64,000 nucleotides of DNA from the IMG/VR virus record IMGVR_UViG_3300034374_005666, positions 39,256-103,255 of that record; one strand, given 5' to 3'. The position numbers and the translations under genes are program-made. The notes under the pieces were generated by a model. That model ran no database searches. It was given only the letters and a program-made list of their open reading frames with translations, and was not told the origin of the DNA. The stretch comes from a virus. Shown piece after piece: positions 22,960 through 29,869 of the stretch (the first letter of the stretch is position 1; the number at the start of each line of letters is the position of its first letter).

Positions 22960-23084
22960 ATAACTCTATTTGTGCTGCTAAGAAAGCTTACATACTTGTT
23001 CTTATCTATATTGGTAAAGAAACGTGCATTAAAGCTAATCAACTGTTTGTTTATAAATGACTCATAAAAAATAATTCTTAACAT
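22947..23084 (-). CDS. Micro-ORF I-1
   Basis: 45 residues, MLRIIFYESFINKQLISFNA, tail TNRVICYI. First member of array I, about 20 nt after a terminator. Its start is not embedded in an upstream tail but its residues 1-4 (Met-Leu-Arg-Ile) match the later members. Confidence 0.65.
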   Translation of the reverse strand: MLRIIFYESFINKQLISFNARFFTNIDKNKYVSFLSSTNRVICYI

Positions 23085-23105
23085 AGTTCAGCATAAATTA
23101 AAGAA

Positions 23106-23133
23106 CCCTGACATCCAATTAAGGACATCAGGG
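23106..23133 (-). terminator. Hairpin terminator
   Basis: CCCTGA (23106-23111) pairs with TCAGGG (23128-23133), with extra pairs inside and a TTCTTT tract on the minus strand. It separates the gene at 23171 from micro-ORF array I. Confidence 0.6.
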
Positions 23134-23170
23134 TCTTGTTTACCAATAACCAGCTTGGTTAAAAAAATAA

Positions 23171-23455
23171 TTAGTCGTACATCTCCATGTTACGCTCAGT
23201 AAATGGGTTGTATTCCCGTGCAATGATATTCTCATGTACACCTGCTGGAACTTGTACAGCTCCATGAGGTTCACGTACTTGAGAGTGACCTTTTACAGGT
23301 ACTTCATGGTTGATTACGCTGTCTACAGTAGTCTGATACAAGAAATTGCTCAATGGAGCATCGCCTTTGATAGTGATTTTCTTCTTCACTACTGGCTGTG
23401 CTGATTTCAGTACGTGCGCATGTGTACCTTCAGCAAGAACTAATTTGTGATTCAT
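23171..23455 (-). CDS. Unknown His-rich small protein
   Basis: 94 residues. The N-terminus MNHKLVLAEGTHAHVLKSAQ and a middle with several His and Pro (INHEVPVKGHSQVREPHGAV) suggest metal binding or an extended strand-rich fold. No signal peptide. It is a single gene between a 43-nt spacer and a terminator. No family recognised. Confidence 0.55.
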   Translation of the reverse strand: MNHKLVLAEGTHAHVLKSAQPVVKKKITIKGDAPLSNFLYQTTVDSVINHEVPVKGHSQVREPHGAVQVPAGVHENIIAREYNPFTERNMEMYD

Positions 23456-23498
23456 TGTTAAACTAGTTTTAATGATTTACAAATATAATAAAATAATC

Positions 23499-24239
23499 TT
23501 AAGTCTGCTGATTAATGAGCTTAAAGAACTCATCTCCAGACAAATAGTAAGGTGTGACAGGTTTTAGCTCAGAACTATCTTTAACATCGTAAGTAACTGT
23601 ATAGACCTCACCTTGACGATTGATCTCTTTAATCTGCTTTTTGTCGTGTGTGATTTCACACAGCCAAGCTACTGCGTCTTTGACAGAATAGCTACCCTGC
23701 TGGCAAAAGTTTTCTCTGTCATCTACAGTTGCCCAATACTCTCTGTGAGTAGAAGGACACCAGAACTGAATAGCAAACACATCTCTACGCCTGTCTTCAA
23801 AGCCTAGTTCTTTTGGGCTGATAGACCATAAATGATATGTATCACCTATGTTAGACTCCCTGTTATCAGGCTCAAAGTTGAAAGTATCTACTTTCTTTTT
23901 GTTCTCTATATTATTGAACATTTGAGCAGGCCCAATATAGAAGAAAGCAATACGGCGCAGGTCTATATTCTCAATATGACTGGCTGCCTTAAAGTCAATA
24001 GCTTCTACTGAAGCCCAAATATCATCTAAGAAGCTCTTTAGCTCCTCCAGTGCCTTATTGTAAGCATTAATATGCTCCATGTTAAGATTCGTACCTTTGA
24101 TCTTCTTAGGCTCAAAGATGTCTGTTTCTTCTCTGTACATTTCAGCTGTAGTATCATATCTGGCTTTCATAATGCTACAGAACATATCAAACTTGATAGG
24201 CACATTGTCGATTGTAAAACTCAGTTTGCTAGGATTCAT
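23499..24239 (-). CDS. Unknown protein in polymerase operon
   Basis: 246 residues, cytosolic, mixed helices and strands. The middle reads RRIAFFYIGPAQMFNNIENK and later VFAIQFWCPSTHREYWATVD. No catalytic motif is recognised. It follows the FGE-like gene by 4 nt and so belongs to the DNA polymerase transcript. Confidence 0.6.
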   Translation of the reverse strand: MNPSKLSFTIDNVPIKFDMFCSIMKARYDTTAEMYREETDIFEPKKIKGTNLNMEHINAYNKALEELKSFLDDIWASVEAIDFKAASHIENIDLRRIAFFYIGPAQMFNNIENKKKVDTFNFEPDNRESNIGDTYHLWSISPKELGFEDRRRDVFAIQFWCPSTHREYWATVDDRENFCQQGSYSVKDAVAWLCEITHDKKQIKEINRQGEVYTVTYDVKDSSELKPVTPYYLSGDEFFKLINQQT

Positions 24240-24243
24240 AGAC

Positions 24244-24885
24244 TTAATCTTTTTTAGTTACATACTCTACACATACTTCAAGAAAGTTACCAATCATGTC
24301 ATACAGACCATATTTATTTGGCATCTTGGTTCCAGGCAGTGCAGGTTTTTGCCCACTATTACCAGGATGGACAGCTACTGCATCAAGACCATGCTCTTTA
24401 ATCTGGTCTTCTGCATCTGCTTTAAGGAACTCCCACTCATCTACTGAGGGAAGTCTAAAGCCTTTCACATTAATATCTGATAGAAATACCCCATCATCAT
24501 TAATGACATATGGTAATTCAGGTAATCCAAGAAAAACATTATATTCAGCAAATGTTTTGTCTGCATGTTCGTGATTAGCATCCATCTCACCTACTTTAGT
24601 AACTTCAGTAAGCCAGTTTAGATAGTGACACACGTCAATATCTCTGATATTAGCTACTGGTAGATTTCCCCTACCAAAGCCTGAATCTGACGGGAGTGTA
24701 CGTCCTGTAGCAATACAGAACTTAGCCCATTGATTATGGCTAGTAGGATAGATTGCAGCAAAGAACCTACTGTTAAAGTTCTCTGGCTTAAGTACTTCAA
24801 TATACTCATTAGTAAGTTCCACAAATGGTGGCAACTCATGGTCAGTCTGTGTGACAACAGGCTGTGCTCCAAATGTAAATTCCAT
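24244..24885 (-). CDS. Formylglycine-generating-enzyme-like domain protein
   Basis: 213 residues. PTSHNQWAKFC (opening strand), NLPVANIRDIDVCHYLNWL, GFRLPSVDEWEFLKA and the closing PNKYGLYDMIGNFLEVC are the successive landmarks of the FGE-sulfatase (SUMF1) domain, a C-type-lectin-like fold. Phage members usually act as binding domains; I cannot see the paired active-site Cys of true FGE. Its place between the polymerase and an unknown gene in the replication arm is odd, since such domains normally sit in tail genes. The usual GNVWEW is GNFLEV here. Confidence 0.7.
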   Translation of the reverse strand: MEFTFGAQPVVTQTDHELPPFVELTNEYIEVLKPENFNSRFFAAIYPTSHNQWAKFCIATGRTLPSDSGFGRGNLPVANIRDIDVCHYLNWLTEVTKVGEMDANHEHADKTFAEYNVFLGLPELPYVINDDGVFLSDINVKGFRLPSVDEWEFLKADAEDQIKEHGLDAVAVHPGNSGQKPALPGTKMPNKYGLYDMIGNFLEVCVEYVTKKD

Positions 24886-24896
24886 AACTTGATTGT

Positions 24897-26756
24897 TTAG
24901 AAGATTGTTAGTTGATTATTTCTTTCAATTGTTTGTATAATACTGTTAGCCTGATGAATATAAAAGCTGTAATCTATGTCAGATATAGCTTCATCAGTAT
25001 GAGTGTTATACAGTTTAACACCATAGCCTTTTAGCATATGGGTCTTTTTATTGTTCTTTAGCTTGTACAAGTATTTTCCTTTCTTACTTACATAGTACCT
25101 ATTTAATCTTTGAGGAAGAACCTCATCTCCATATACAACTTTAAAGCTTTTATCTACTTTTTTAGACAAACAGTAATTGAATATATGATGGTCACCTTTA
25201 ATGTAGCTGTCTACAGATTGTCCTGTTCTAAAATAGTTTACTATAGCTTTTGGTACAATTAGCATATTACAGCTATCACCAAGATTAGGATTTTCTATAA
25301 AGCTTGAACCTTTAGTCTTGTATTTACCATTAGGTTTAATGGCAATATAGTTATTTACATTAGCATAGCATATTTTAGAATATTGCTCATGCTCAAATTC
25401 AAGATTAAATGTTTTTCCTACATTATCTACTATAGATAGGTATTCTTGTTCTCTATCGACAGGTACTATACACTCAAGACCGTCTGTATTCAAGCTGACT
25501 ACCTGAAAACCAGCAATAGCTAAATCTTCAAGAGTTTTAGTGAGTACAAGTTGTCCTTGCAGTCTCATCTTCATAGCTCCTTCTGGATAATACAACCATG
25601 AGTAAGGACTATCAAGTAAACCCGACAGACTATTAAGTACAAGCTTTAGAGTAACATTCTTTGCTCCATCACCTGTACGCTTAGCTTCCATACGTTCATC
25701 TTTGATACGTATGTAACTATTAAGTACTTCAGACTGTCTAATCAAACCATAGTTAATGATAAGATTTGGATATAGTGAACCTACGTCTGATGTATACACA
25801 ATATTGTGCTTATCAGATGTATATATTTCATTATTGTTTACTGAATGTATACCACCTACACCATAGCTCAATTTAATAGCAGTATTTCTATGTATAAAGT
25901 TTAATTCTGTATGAAATTCTCTACCTGCACATTGCATAGATGTGTATAATGTCTTGAAAATATGAAGCTTAAACTCTGGATTATGTAGTTCAAGACATTC
26001 ATTGCTATTGTATGTGCTTTTACGAGTTTCGTATTTGTCTGCACCTGTTTGTTTACAATATTCATCAAGCATAATCTCAGATGCAATCTTAGGAGCATCC
26101 CAAGACAAGCAATCAAGGTTATATGTTCTTTGAATATTGCGTCTAAGTTCTATCTGTTCTGCTACTGTAGTAGGTTTACCTTGCCATCTGATGGTATCAA
26201 ACAGTATTTTACGCATAATACCCATATCATGCTCATAATTGTAGTGTTTGACTTCTTCAGCCTGACTACGACTTAAATGCATACCAGGTGGATATGGCAG
26301 CTCTTGCACTATAGGATATCCAAGTTGTATACCTAAAGATTTCAAACTAATCTTTTTACTCAGTCTGAGCATTCTAGACCAGTGTAGATATACATCTATA
26401 TCAATCCAGGGATGATTGTATTTGTACTTTTTAAGATTCTGTTGTCTCCACCACATATCAGTACGTATAATATACTGACTAAATTTATCAATCTCTGCAC
26501 ATATTTCATGTACAGGTAATTGTTTGAGACTATCGTATTGTACTATTATAAATTTGATAACAGGACTATCATAGTGTATACCATTAAAACTAACTAGTTC
26601 TGCATTATGCAAGGCAGTATTATATGTCCATACTATTTTATCTAAATCATCTTGCCACTCACTAATTTCTAGTATTTCTTTCTCACCTGTATTATAGTTT
26701 TCTATAGTAGTACAAAAAAAGTTAGGATATACTTCTATGTCATGTCCATACATCAT
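24897..26756 (-). CDS. Family B DNA polymerase
   Basis: 619 residues. The 3'-5' exonuclease is marked by Asp6 and Glu8 (GHDIEVYPNF) and SFNGIHYDSPVI. Polymerase motif A is SDVGSLYPNLI, motif B TLKLVLNSLSGLLD and motif C SLNTDGLEC, where the first Asp of the usual DTD is Asn. The length is short for family B, as in protein-primed or crAss-like phage enzymes. The ATG at 26756 overlaps the stop of micro-ORF II-9 as ATGA. Confidence 0.75.
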   Translation of the reverse strand: MMYGHDIEVYPNFFCTTIENYNTGEKEILEISEWQDDLDKIVWTYNTALHNAELVSFNGIHYDSPVIKFIIVQYDSLKQLPVHEICAEIDKFSQYIIRTDMWWRQQNLKKYKYNHPWIDIDVYLHWSRMLRLSKKISLKSLGIQLGYPIVQELPYPPGMHLSRSQAEEVKHYNYEHDMGIMRKILFDTIRWQGKPTTVAEQIELRRNIQRTYNLDCLSWDAPKIASEIMLDEYCKQTGADKYETRKSTYNSNECLELHNPEFKLHIFKTLYTSMQCAGREFHTELNFIHRNTAIKLSYGVGGIHSVNNNEIYTSDKHNIVYTSDVGSLYPNLIINYGLIRQSEVLNSYIRIKDERMEAKRTGDGAKNVTLKLVLNSLSGLLDSPYSWLYYPEGAMKMRLQGQLVLTKTLEDLAIAGFQVVSLNTDGLECIVPVDREQEYLSIVDNVGKTFNLEFEHEQYSKICYANVNNYIAIKPNGKYKTKGSSFIENPNLGDSCNMLIVPKAIVNYFRTGQSVDSYIKGDHHIFNYCLSKKVDKSFKVVYGDEVLPQRLNRYYVSKKGKYLYKLKNNKKTHMLKGYGVKLYNTHTDEAISDIDYSFYIHQANSIIQTIERNNQLTIF

Positions 26757-26869
26757 AATTTACATATTATTCTTATTGTAAAGTAGTCAGGTCTAGATTG
26801 CCATGACCAAACCCAAAAGTCTGTATACGCTGTTTTACCAACATCTTTAAAGTATTTTATATGTAGCAT
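26753..26869 (-). CDS. Micro-ORF II-9
   Basis: 38 residues, MLHIKYFKDVGKTAYTDFWV, then WSWQSRPDYF, tail TIRIICKL. Three Trp in five residues. Its embedded ATG is followed at once by TAA, so it is dead; coupling to the polymerase is by a 4-nt ATGA overlap instead. Confidence 0.7.
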   Translation of the reverse strand: MLHIKYFKDVGKTAYTDFWVWSWQSRPDYFTIRIICKL

Positions 26870-26994
26870 ATTATTCTTATTGTATAAGATTCAGGGAGTA
26901 TCCAACCCATTAGAAACCACTTAAAAAGAAATACACTTTCATCTCTAAAGAAATAAGAAAAACCAGAAAGTCTATATTTATCTATATATAACAT
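26857..26994 (-). CDS. Micro-ORF II-8
   Basis: 45 residues, MLYIDKYRLSGFSYFFRDES, then VFLFKWFLMGWILPES, tail TIRIICYI. The central part is hydrophobic enough for a membrane contact. 13-nt overlaps on both sides. Confidence 0.7.
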   Translation of the reverse strand: MLYIDKYRLSGFSYFFRDESVFLFKWFLMGWILPESYTIRIICYI

Positions 26995-27125
26995 ATTATT
27001 CTAATTGTAGTACCTCTTGGAAAGACCATATCTATTAAATTCCAATGAAACGTAGACTTATGCTTAAACAACCTTTCTACATATCTCTCTGAACCTATTA
27101 AAACTAAATTATCTACATAACGCAT
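26982..27125 (-). CDS. Micro-ORF II-7
   Basis: 47 residues, MRYVDNLVLIGSERYVERLF, then KHKSTFHWNLIDMVFPRG, tail TIRIICYI, stop TAG. 13-nt overlaps on both sides. Confidence 0.7.
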   Translation of the reverse strand: MRYVDNLVLIGSERYVERLFKHKSTFHWNLIDMVFPRGTTIRIICYI

Positions 27126-27256
27126 ACTATTCTATTTTCAACTGTTGAGGGAAGATTCATTCGTAAAATAGACCAATCAAAATTATTCCAAGGTTTATCA
27201 AATGTTGACATGTAAGTAATATTCTCTAATAGTCTATAATGTTTTATACGTAGCAT
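27113..27256 (-). CDS. Micro-ORF II-6
   Basis: 47 residues, MLRIKHYRLLENITYMSTFD, then KPWNNFDWSILRMNLPS, tail ENRIVCVM, stop TAG. 13-nt overlaps on both sides. Confidence 0.7.
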   Translation of the reverse strand: MLRIKHYRLLENITYMSTFDKPWNNFDWSILRMNLPSTVENRIVCVM

Positions 27257-27387
27257 ATTATTCTAGTTGTCATTGACATAGTAATAGGCCAATTAGGCTC
27301 AAAAAACCAAGAAAAGCCATTGAAATCTATATCTCCTGAATTATAGCTATAATTTTCTTTTCTGCATATTCTATTTATACGTAACAT
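27244..27387 (-). CDS. Micro-ORF II-5
   Basis: 47 residues, MLRINRICRKENYSYNSGDI, then FNGFSWFFEPNWPITM, tail TTRIICYV. INRIC near the start repeats the tail motif, as if two members had recombined. 13-nt overlaps on both sides. Confidence 0.7.
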   Translation of the reverse strand: MLRINRICRKENYSYNSGDIDFNGFSWFFEPNWPITMSMTTRIICYV

Positions 27388-27518
27388 AGTATTCTAATTG
27401 TTTCTACTCTATCAAAAAATATATTATTATCATTTTCAAGTATCCATTGTAAAGGTCTGTCTCCTACACGCCCATAAGTAAATCTTCCTTCGACACCTAT
27501 ATATACTATAAGTTGCAT
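27375..27518 (-). CDS. Micro-ORF II-4
   Basis: 47 residues, MQLIVYIGVEGRFTYGRVGD, then RPLQWILENDNNIFFD, tail TIRILCYV. 13-nt overlaps on both sides. Confidence 0.7.
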   Translation of the reverse strand: MQLIVYIGVEGRFTYGRVGDRPLQWILENDNNIFFDRVETIRILCYV

Positions 27519-27664
27519 ATTATTCTGATTGTTTCATCGTTAAGCATGATATCAAGCGGGCTAGAATCTCCACTAAGGCCAAACTCCAAAGCATCAATTT
27601 CTATAGAATTTGAAAACCATGAAAAACCTGAAGTAAGCTTATACATTAATGTTATATTACGCAT
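27506..27664 (-). CDS. Micro-ORF II-3
   Basis: 52 residues, MRNITLMYKLTSGFSWFSNS, then an acidic IEIDALEFGLSGDSS, tail TIRIICNL, stop TAG. The GFSWF segment recurs in II-5 and, as GFSYF, in II-8. 13-nt overlaps on both sides. Confidence 0.7.
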   Translation of the reverse strand: MRNITLMYKLTSGFSWFSNSIEIDALEFGLSGDSSPLDIMLNDETIRIICNL

Positions 27665-27810
27665 ATCGATCTTATTGTTTCTACATCATCTGTACGTAAA
27701 GAAGATGTACTTATTATAAACCAAGCTCTAAGCTCTATATCATCTCTTTCATGTTCATATTTCCATGAACATGTGCCTAATGTTCTTATCAATCCTATTA
27801 CAGCATGCAT
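27652..27810 (-). CDS. Micro-ORF II-2
   Basis: 52 residues, MHAVIGLIRTLGTCSWKYEH, then ERDDIELRAWFI, tail TIRSICVI. 13-nt overlaps on both sides. Confidence 0.7.
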   Translation of the reverse strand: MHAVIGLIRTLGTCSWKYEHERDDIELRAWFIISTSSLRTDDVETIRSICVI

Positions 27811-27950
27811 ATTATTCTAATTGATTCAGTATCTCCTGTGTTTACAGGCCAGTGAACTAATAAATTCCATGCCTTTATAGCATGAGGATAATAATGTTTA
27901 TCCCTGTTTGAATAATTACCTAAAACAATTAATGTTTTTACATTCATCAT
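27798..27950 (-). CDS. Micro-ORF II-1
   Basis: 50 residues, MMNVKTLIVLGNYSNRDKHY, then PHAIKAWNLLVHWPVN, tail SIRIICML. First member of array II; ATG at 27950 or 27947. Confidence 0.65.
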   Translation of the reverse strand: MMNVKTLIVLGNYSNRDKHYYPHAIKAWNLLVHWPVNTGDTESIRIICML

Positions 27951-27963
27951 AGGCTGTTAGATT

Positions 27964-27997
27964 AAAAAAGAGCAACTCAATTAAGAATTGCTCTTTT
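27964..27997 (-). terminator. Strong hairpin terminator
   Basis: AAAAGAGCAA (27966-27975) pairs perfectly with TTGCTCTTTT (27988-27997), with a T run on the minus strand. It ends the cell-wall hydrolase transcript just before array II. Confidence 0.8.
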
Positions 27998-27999
27998 GT

Positions 28000-28515
28000 T
28001 TATTTGTATTTTGGATCGAAGCAATATACATGGTAGCCTACCTGCTTCCATGCGTATTTTTCAATGTATTTATACCAACTTGTATTAGGATTGTCATTTG
28101 CACCTATAAAGTATGCAATTCCTTCAGGTGCTGGCCTGTAACCCTTAAGAACCATCTCTGCAGCCTCATAGTGGACTTCTAGGGGCTTTTTATTGAAGTT
28201 GTCTGTATACGCTCCATAATAAGCCTTGCCTCTGCTGTAGGTCTTAAAAATGGCTCCATACACATCCGTATTATATTTTTTGGTTTTGTGTAACACAGTC
28301 TGAGCTATTATCATATTGGACAATAGACCTTGGTTGCAATCTTCCGATCTGATAAGTCTTGCAATAAGTTCTTTATCAGTCTGATTGACTGGTCTCACTG
28401 TGATTTCAGGGAGCGTTATGGTAGGAATAAGAATATGCTCATAAGTATGAGCTGACTGAATGGTTAATGGTATAAATATCAGTAGAAATACAATAAATCT
28501 AGCATACATGTTCAA
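28000..28515 (-). CDS. Secreted SleB-like cell-wall hydrolase
   Basis: 171 residues. The N-terminus MNMYARFIVFLLIFIPLTIQ with SAHT is a Sec signal peptide. The mature part opens with LIARLIRSEDCNQG (Glu in RSE) and MIIAQTVLHKTKKYNTDVYG, and YFIGANDNPN lies near the end; this order resembles cell-wall hydrolases of the SleB family (Hydrolase_2). It would cut peptidoglycan from the periplasm, complementing the amidase at 5161. It is monocistronic. Confidence 0.6.
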   Translation of the reverse strand: MNMYARFIVFLLIFIPLTIQSAHTYEHILIPTITLPEITVRPVNQTDKELIARLIRSEDCNQGLLSNMIIAQTVLHKTKKYNTDVYGAIFKTYSRGKAYYGAYTDNFNKKPLEVHYEAAEMVLKGYRPAPEGIAYFIGANDNPNTSWYKYIEKYAWKQVGYHVYCFDPKYK

Positions 28516-28533
28516 TTGGTATTGTGAAAAAAT

Positions 28534-28559
28534 AAGGTGAACAGTTTCCCATTCACCTT
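28534..28559 (-). terminator. Hairpin terminator
   Basis: AAGGTGAA (28534-28541) pairs with TTCACCTT (28552-28559), with a T run beyond on the minus strand. Ends the SANT-like gene. Confidence 0.75.
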
Positions 28560-28575
28560 TTATTCTTGGGTAAAG

Positions 28576-28983
28576 TTACAAAGAATAAACTTTGTCTACA
28601 ATACTACCTCTTATCTCTTCAATGTTACTCAAGAGTGAACCACCTTCAAACAGTACATAAGTAGTACCATTGAGTGTGGTGTACACTTTTGTAATCTTTC
28701 TAAGCCTCATGCCATAAATAGCATGTTGACCAAGAAGAGGATGTGTTTCATTTTCTTCTTGAGGCTCTTCTGTATTGACAAGAAGATTGTGTAGTTCAAG
28801 TTGGTTTTCATCAGGCTCACACCTGATTTGTACAATCTTACCAACTACTGCGTGTTCAGTACGCTTAACAAGTCTTGCTATTTTAGCAGTTTCTTCTTTA
28901 GCTATATAAGCATTCACTACAGCCTGTTCTTCTTTAGAAGTCCAACGTTTATAATGATTTTCTGGACGCGATGTTACTAACAT
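28576..28983 (-). CDS. Myb/SANT-like DNA-binding protein
   Basis: 135 residues. Residues 13-53 (YKRWTSKEEQAVVNAYIAKE, then ETAKIARLVKRTEHAVVGKI) show the Trp, acidic helix and final RT-x2-AV helix of a Myb/SANT-like helix-turn-helix. The C-terminal half is beta-rich (YVLFEGGSLLSNIEEI) and could be an effector or dimerisation part. It is a monocistronic unit with its own terminator. A transcription regulator of the early region is the likely role. Confidence 0.65.
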   Translation of the reverse strand: MLVTSRPENHYKRWTSKEEQAVVNAYIAKEETAKIARLVKRTEHAVVGKIVQIRCEPDENQLELHNLLVNTEEPQEENETHPLLGQHAIYGMRLRKITKVYTTLNGTTYVLFEGGSLLSNIEEIRGSIVDKVYSL

Positions 28984-29009
28984 AATTTATTTCAGTTTAA
29001 AGAAAAAGA

Positions 29010-29039
29010 ACTGCCCCACAGATAATTCCATGAGGCAGT
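29010..29039 (-). terminator. Hairpin terminator
   Basis: ACTGCC (29010-29015) and CCA with GGCAGT (29034-29039) and TGG-type inner pairs; a run ending in TTCTTTTTCT follows on the minus strand. It ends the OB-like gene. Confidence 0.7.
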
Positions 29040-29064
29040 CTTTACAAACACCCTATGAGAACTC

Positions 29065-29445
29065 TTAGATTACAGCACCTGCTTGACGAGCTTCTGCTTC
29101 AGTCTTTGCATTTGCCTGAGCAAACAGTGACTTAAATGCATTTGCATCAGGACGTGCTGCCTGAGTCAAAGCACTTACTGTAATCAGTACACCTTGGTCT
29201 GTCTGGATAAAAGTAGCCAGATAGGATGTACCTACTGTCATGCCTTTATCGTAGTTCTTAGCATGAATAATAGCTTGTGAATTTACGACTTGCCCATTAG
29301 GGTCAGTATACTTCACAGTACATGGGTAGTAAAGCTTACCATTACTGTTAGGCATGGGAGCTTCTGCTACTGATACCAGTTCTACCTGGCTTTGAAGATC
29401 ATACTGCTTAGTGTGGTCGTTCCAAACTTTCTGAAAATTGTTCAT
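29065..29445 (-). CDS. Unknown beta-rich, OB-fold-like protein
   Basis: 126 residues. The central part is a series of strands (GKLYYPCTVKYTDPNGQVVN, then SQAIIHAKNY and TSYLATFIQT) as in small OB folds; the C-terminus is an Ala/Gln-rich helix. Single gene with terminator. It could bind single-stranded nucleic acid, but no family is recognised. Confidence 0.55.
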   Translation of the reverse strand: MNNFQKVWNDHTKQYDLQSQVELVSVAEAPMPNSNGKLYYPCTVKYTDPNGQVVNSQAIIHAKNYDKGMTVGTSYLATFIQTDQGVLITVSALTQAARPDANAFKSLFAQANAKTEAEARQAGAVI

Positions 29446-29495
29446 AATTAAATGATTTAATGTAAATTAATGATTAAAAATAATTGAATGAAAAG

Positions 29496-29524
29496 GAGAC
29501 TACAGGTATAATACCCATAGTCTC
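29496..29524 (-). terminator. Hairpin terminator
   Basis: GAGACTA (29496-29502) pairs with TAGTCTC (29518-29524); inner GGTAT also pairs with ATACC. It closes the 50-residue gene at 29532. Confidence 0.65.
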
Positions 29525-29531
29525 ATTTAAA

Positions 29532-29684
29532 TTAAAATCGTGACCTAATTTTTGCGTTTTCTCCTCTTTTGAGATCAAGCACATGACCAAGCAAATTATC
29601 TTGCTTGGCTTCTTTTTTCTTAATCTCAAATGCTGTCTTATTCATGTAGACAGTCTTGTCTTTTTTGGTTCTGATGATCTTCAT
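29532..29684 (-). CDS. Small basic protein
   Basis: 50 residues from ATG 29684: MKIIRTKKDKTVYMNKTAFE followed by a Lys-rich helix and the C-terminus GENAKIRSRF. It is bracketed by hairpin terminators and has an AT-rich leader, so it is probably a single-gene unit. No family recognised; nucleic-acid binding is suggested by charge. Confidence 0.5.
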   Translation of the reverse strand: MKIIRTKKDKTVYMNKTAFEIKKKEAKQDNLLGHVLDLKRGENAKIRSRF

Positions 29685-29718
29685 AATTGTTGACTTTAAT
29701 TTGTTACTAAATAAAAAA

Positions 29719-29750
29719 GCCCCAACTACAATATATTCTGTAGCTGAGGC
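29719..29750 (-). terminator. Hairpin terminator after tRNA-like element
   Basis: GCCcCAaCTACA (29719-29730) pairs with TGTAGcTGaGGC (29739-29750), followed by six T on the minus strand. It lies 26 nt past the tRNA-like element. Confidence 0.7.
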
Positions 29751-29775
29751 ACAAATTCACTCTAAAAACAATAGA

Positions 29776-29860
29776 GAGGTATGGTGGATTTGAACCACTA
29801 GACATCCGACCCTTAGTTTAACGTCAATGGCTTAGAAGACCACGTAGAGTCTCATACCCC
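29776..29860 (-). tRNA. tRNA-like element, anticodon-like TCT (Arg?)
   Basis: Read on the minus strand, GGGGTAT (29860-29854) pairs with ATACCTC (29782-29776) as a 7-bp acceptor stem with one G-U. AGTGG-TTCAAAT-CCACC is a T-arm with a canonical TTCAAAT loop and one A-C mismatch. GTGGT-CTTCTAA-GCCAT is an anticodon arm with loop CTTCTAA, giving TCT. The D-arm is only about 10 nt and the variable region about 27 nt, with its own small stem. Total 85 nt. It may be a decayed tRNA, a type II tRNA or a tRNA mimic. Confidence 0.45.
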
Positions 29861-29869
29861 TTATTTAAG

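Larger units (their letters stand above)
19893..23084 (-). repeat. Micro-ORF array I (18 members, interrupted)
   Basis: A head-to-tail series of tiny minus-strand ORFs that leads into the SF2 helicase. What repeats at DNA level is only about 25 nt, AATAGAATAATATGYTA plus a stop, every 105-150 nt. Each copy is at once the C-terminal codons of one ORF, the A-rich initiation region of the next, the next ATG and the previous stop. The overlap ATG-N7-stop is 13 nt at almost every junction (16 nt once). Seventeen members end with the tail S/T-x-R-I-x-C-x-aliphatic. The series is broken by a degenerate member (I-6) and by a plus-strand gene at 21095-21910. Confidence 0.85.
26753..27950 (-). repeat. 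Micro-ORF array II (9 members)
   Basis: The second series of overlapping tiny ORFs, unbroken, leading into the DNA polymerase. Junction motif, spacing (117-159 nt per ORF) and tail are the same as in array I. All eight internal junctions are 13 nt (ATG-N7-stop). All nine members end S/T/E-x-R-x-x-C-x-aliphatic. It begins 14 nt after the terminator at 27964-27997, and no host-type promoter is apparent in that gap. Confidence 0.85.

Noticed and set aside
24244-24885. Diversity-generating retroelement around the FGE-like gene
   Set aside because: No reverse transcriptase with a YxDD motif and no adenine-variable template/target repeat pair was found in the window.
19893-27950. Regularly spaced short repeats suggesting a CRISPR array
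   Set aside because: The unit length varies (105-150 nt), the repeated part is about 25 nt and imperfect, and every interval is an open reading frame joined to the next by a fixed start/stop overlap.
19893-27950. Repeats read on the plus strand (TATTCTATTTG) as a series of promoters
   Set aside because: The string does not fit TAnnTTTG with the required spacing and lacks a TTTG partner 19 nt upstream in most copies; the minus-strand coding explanation accounts for all features.
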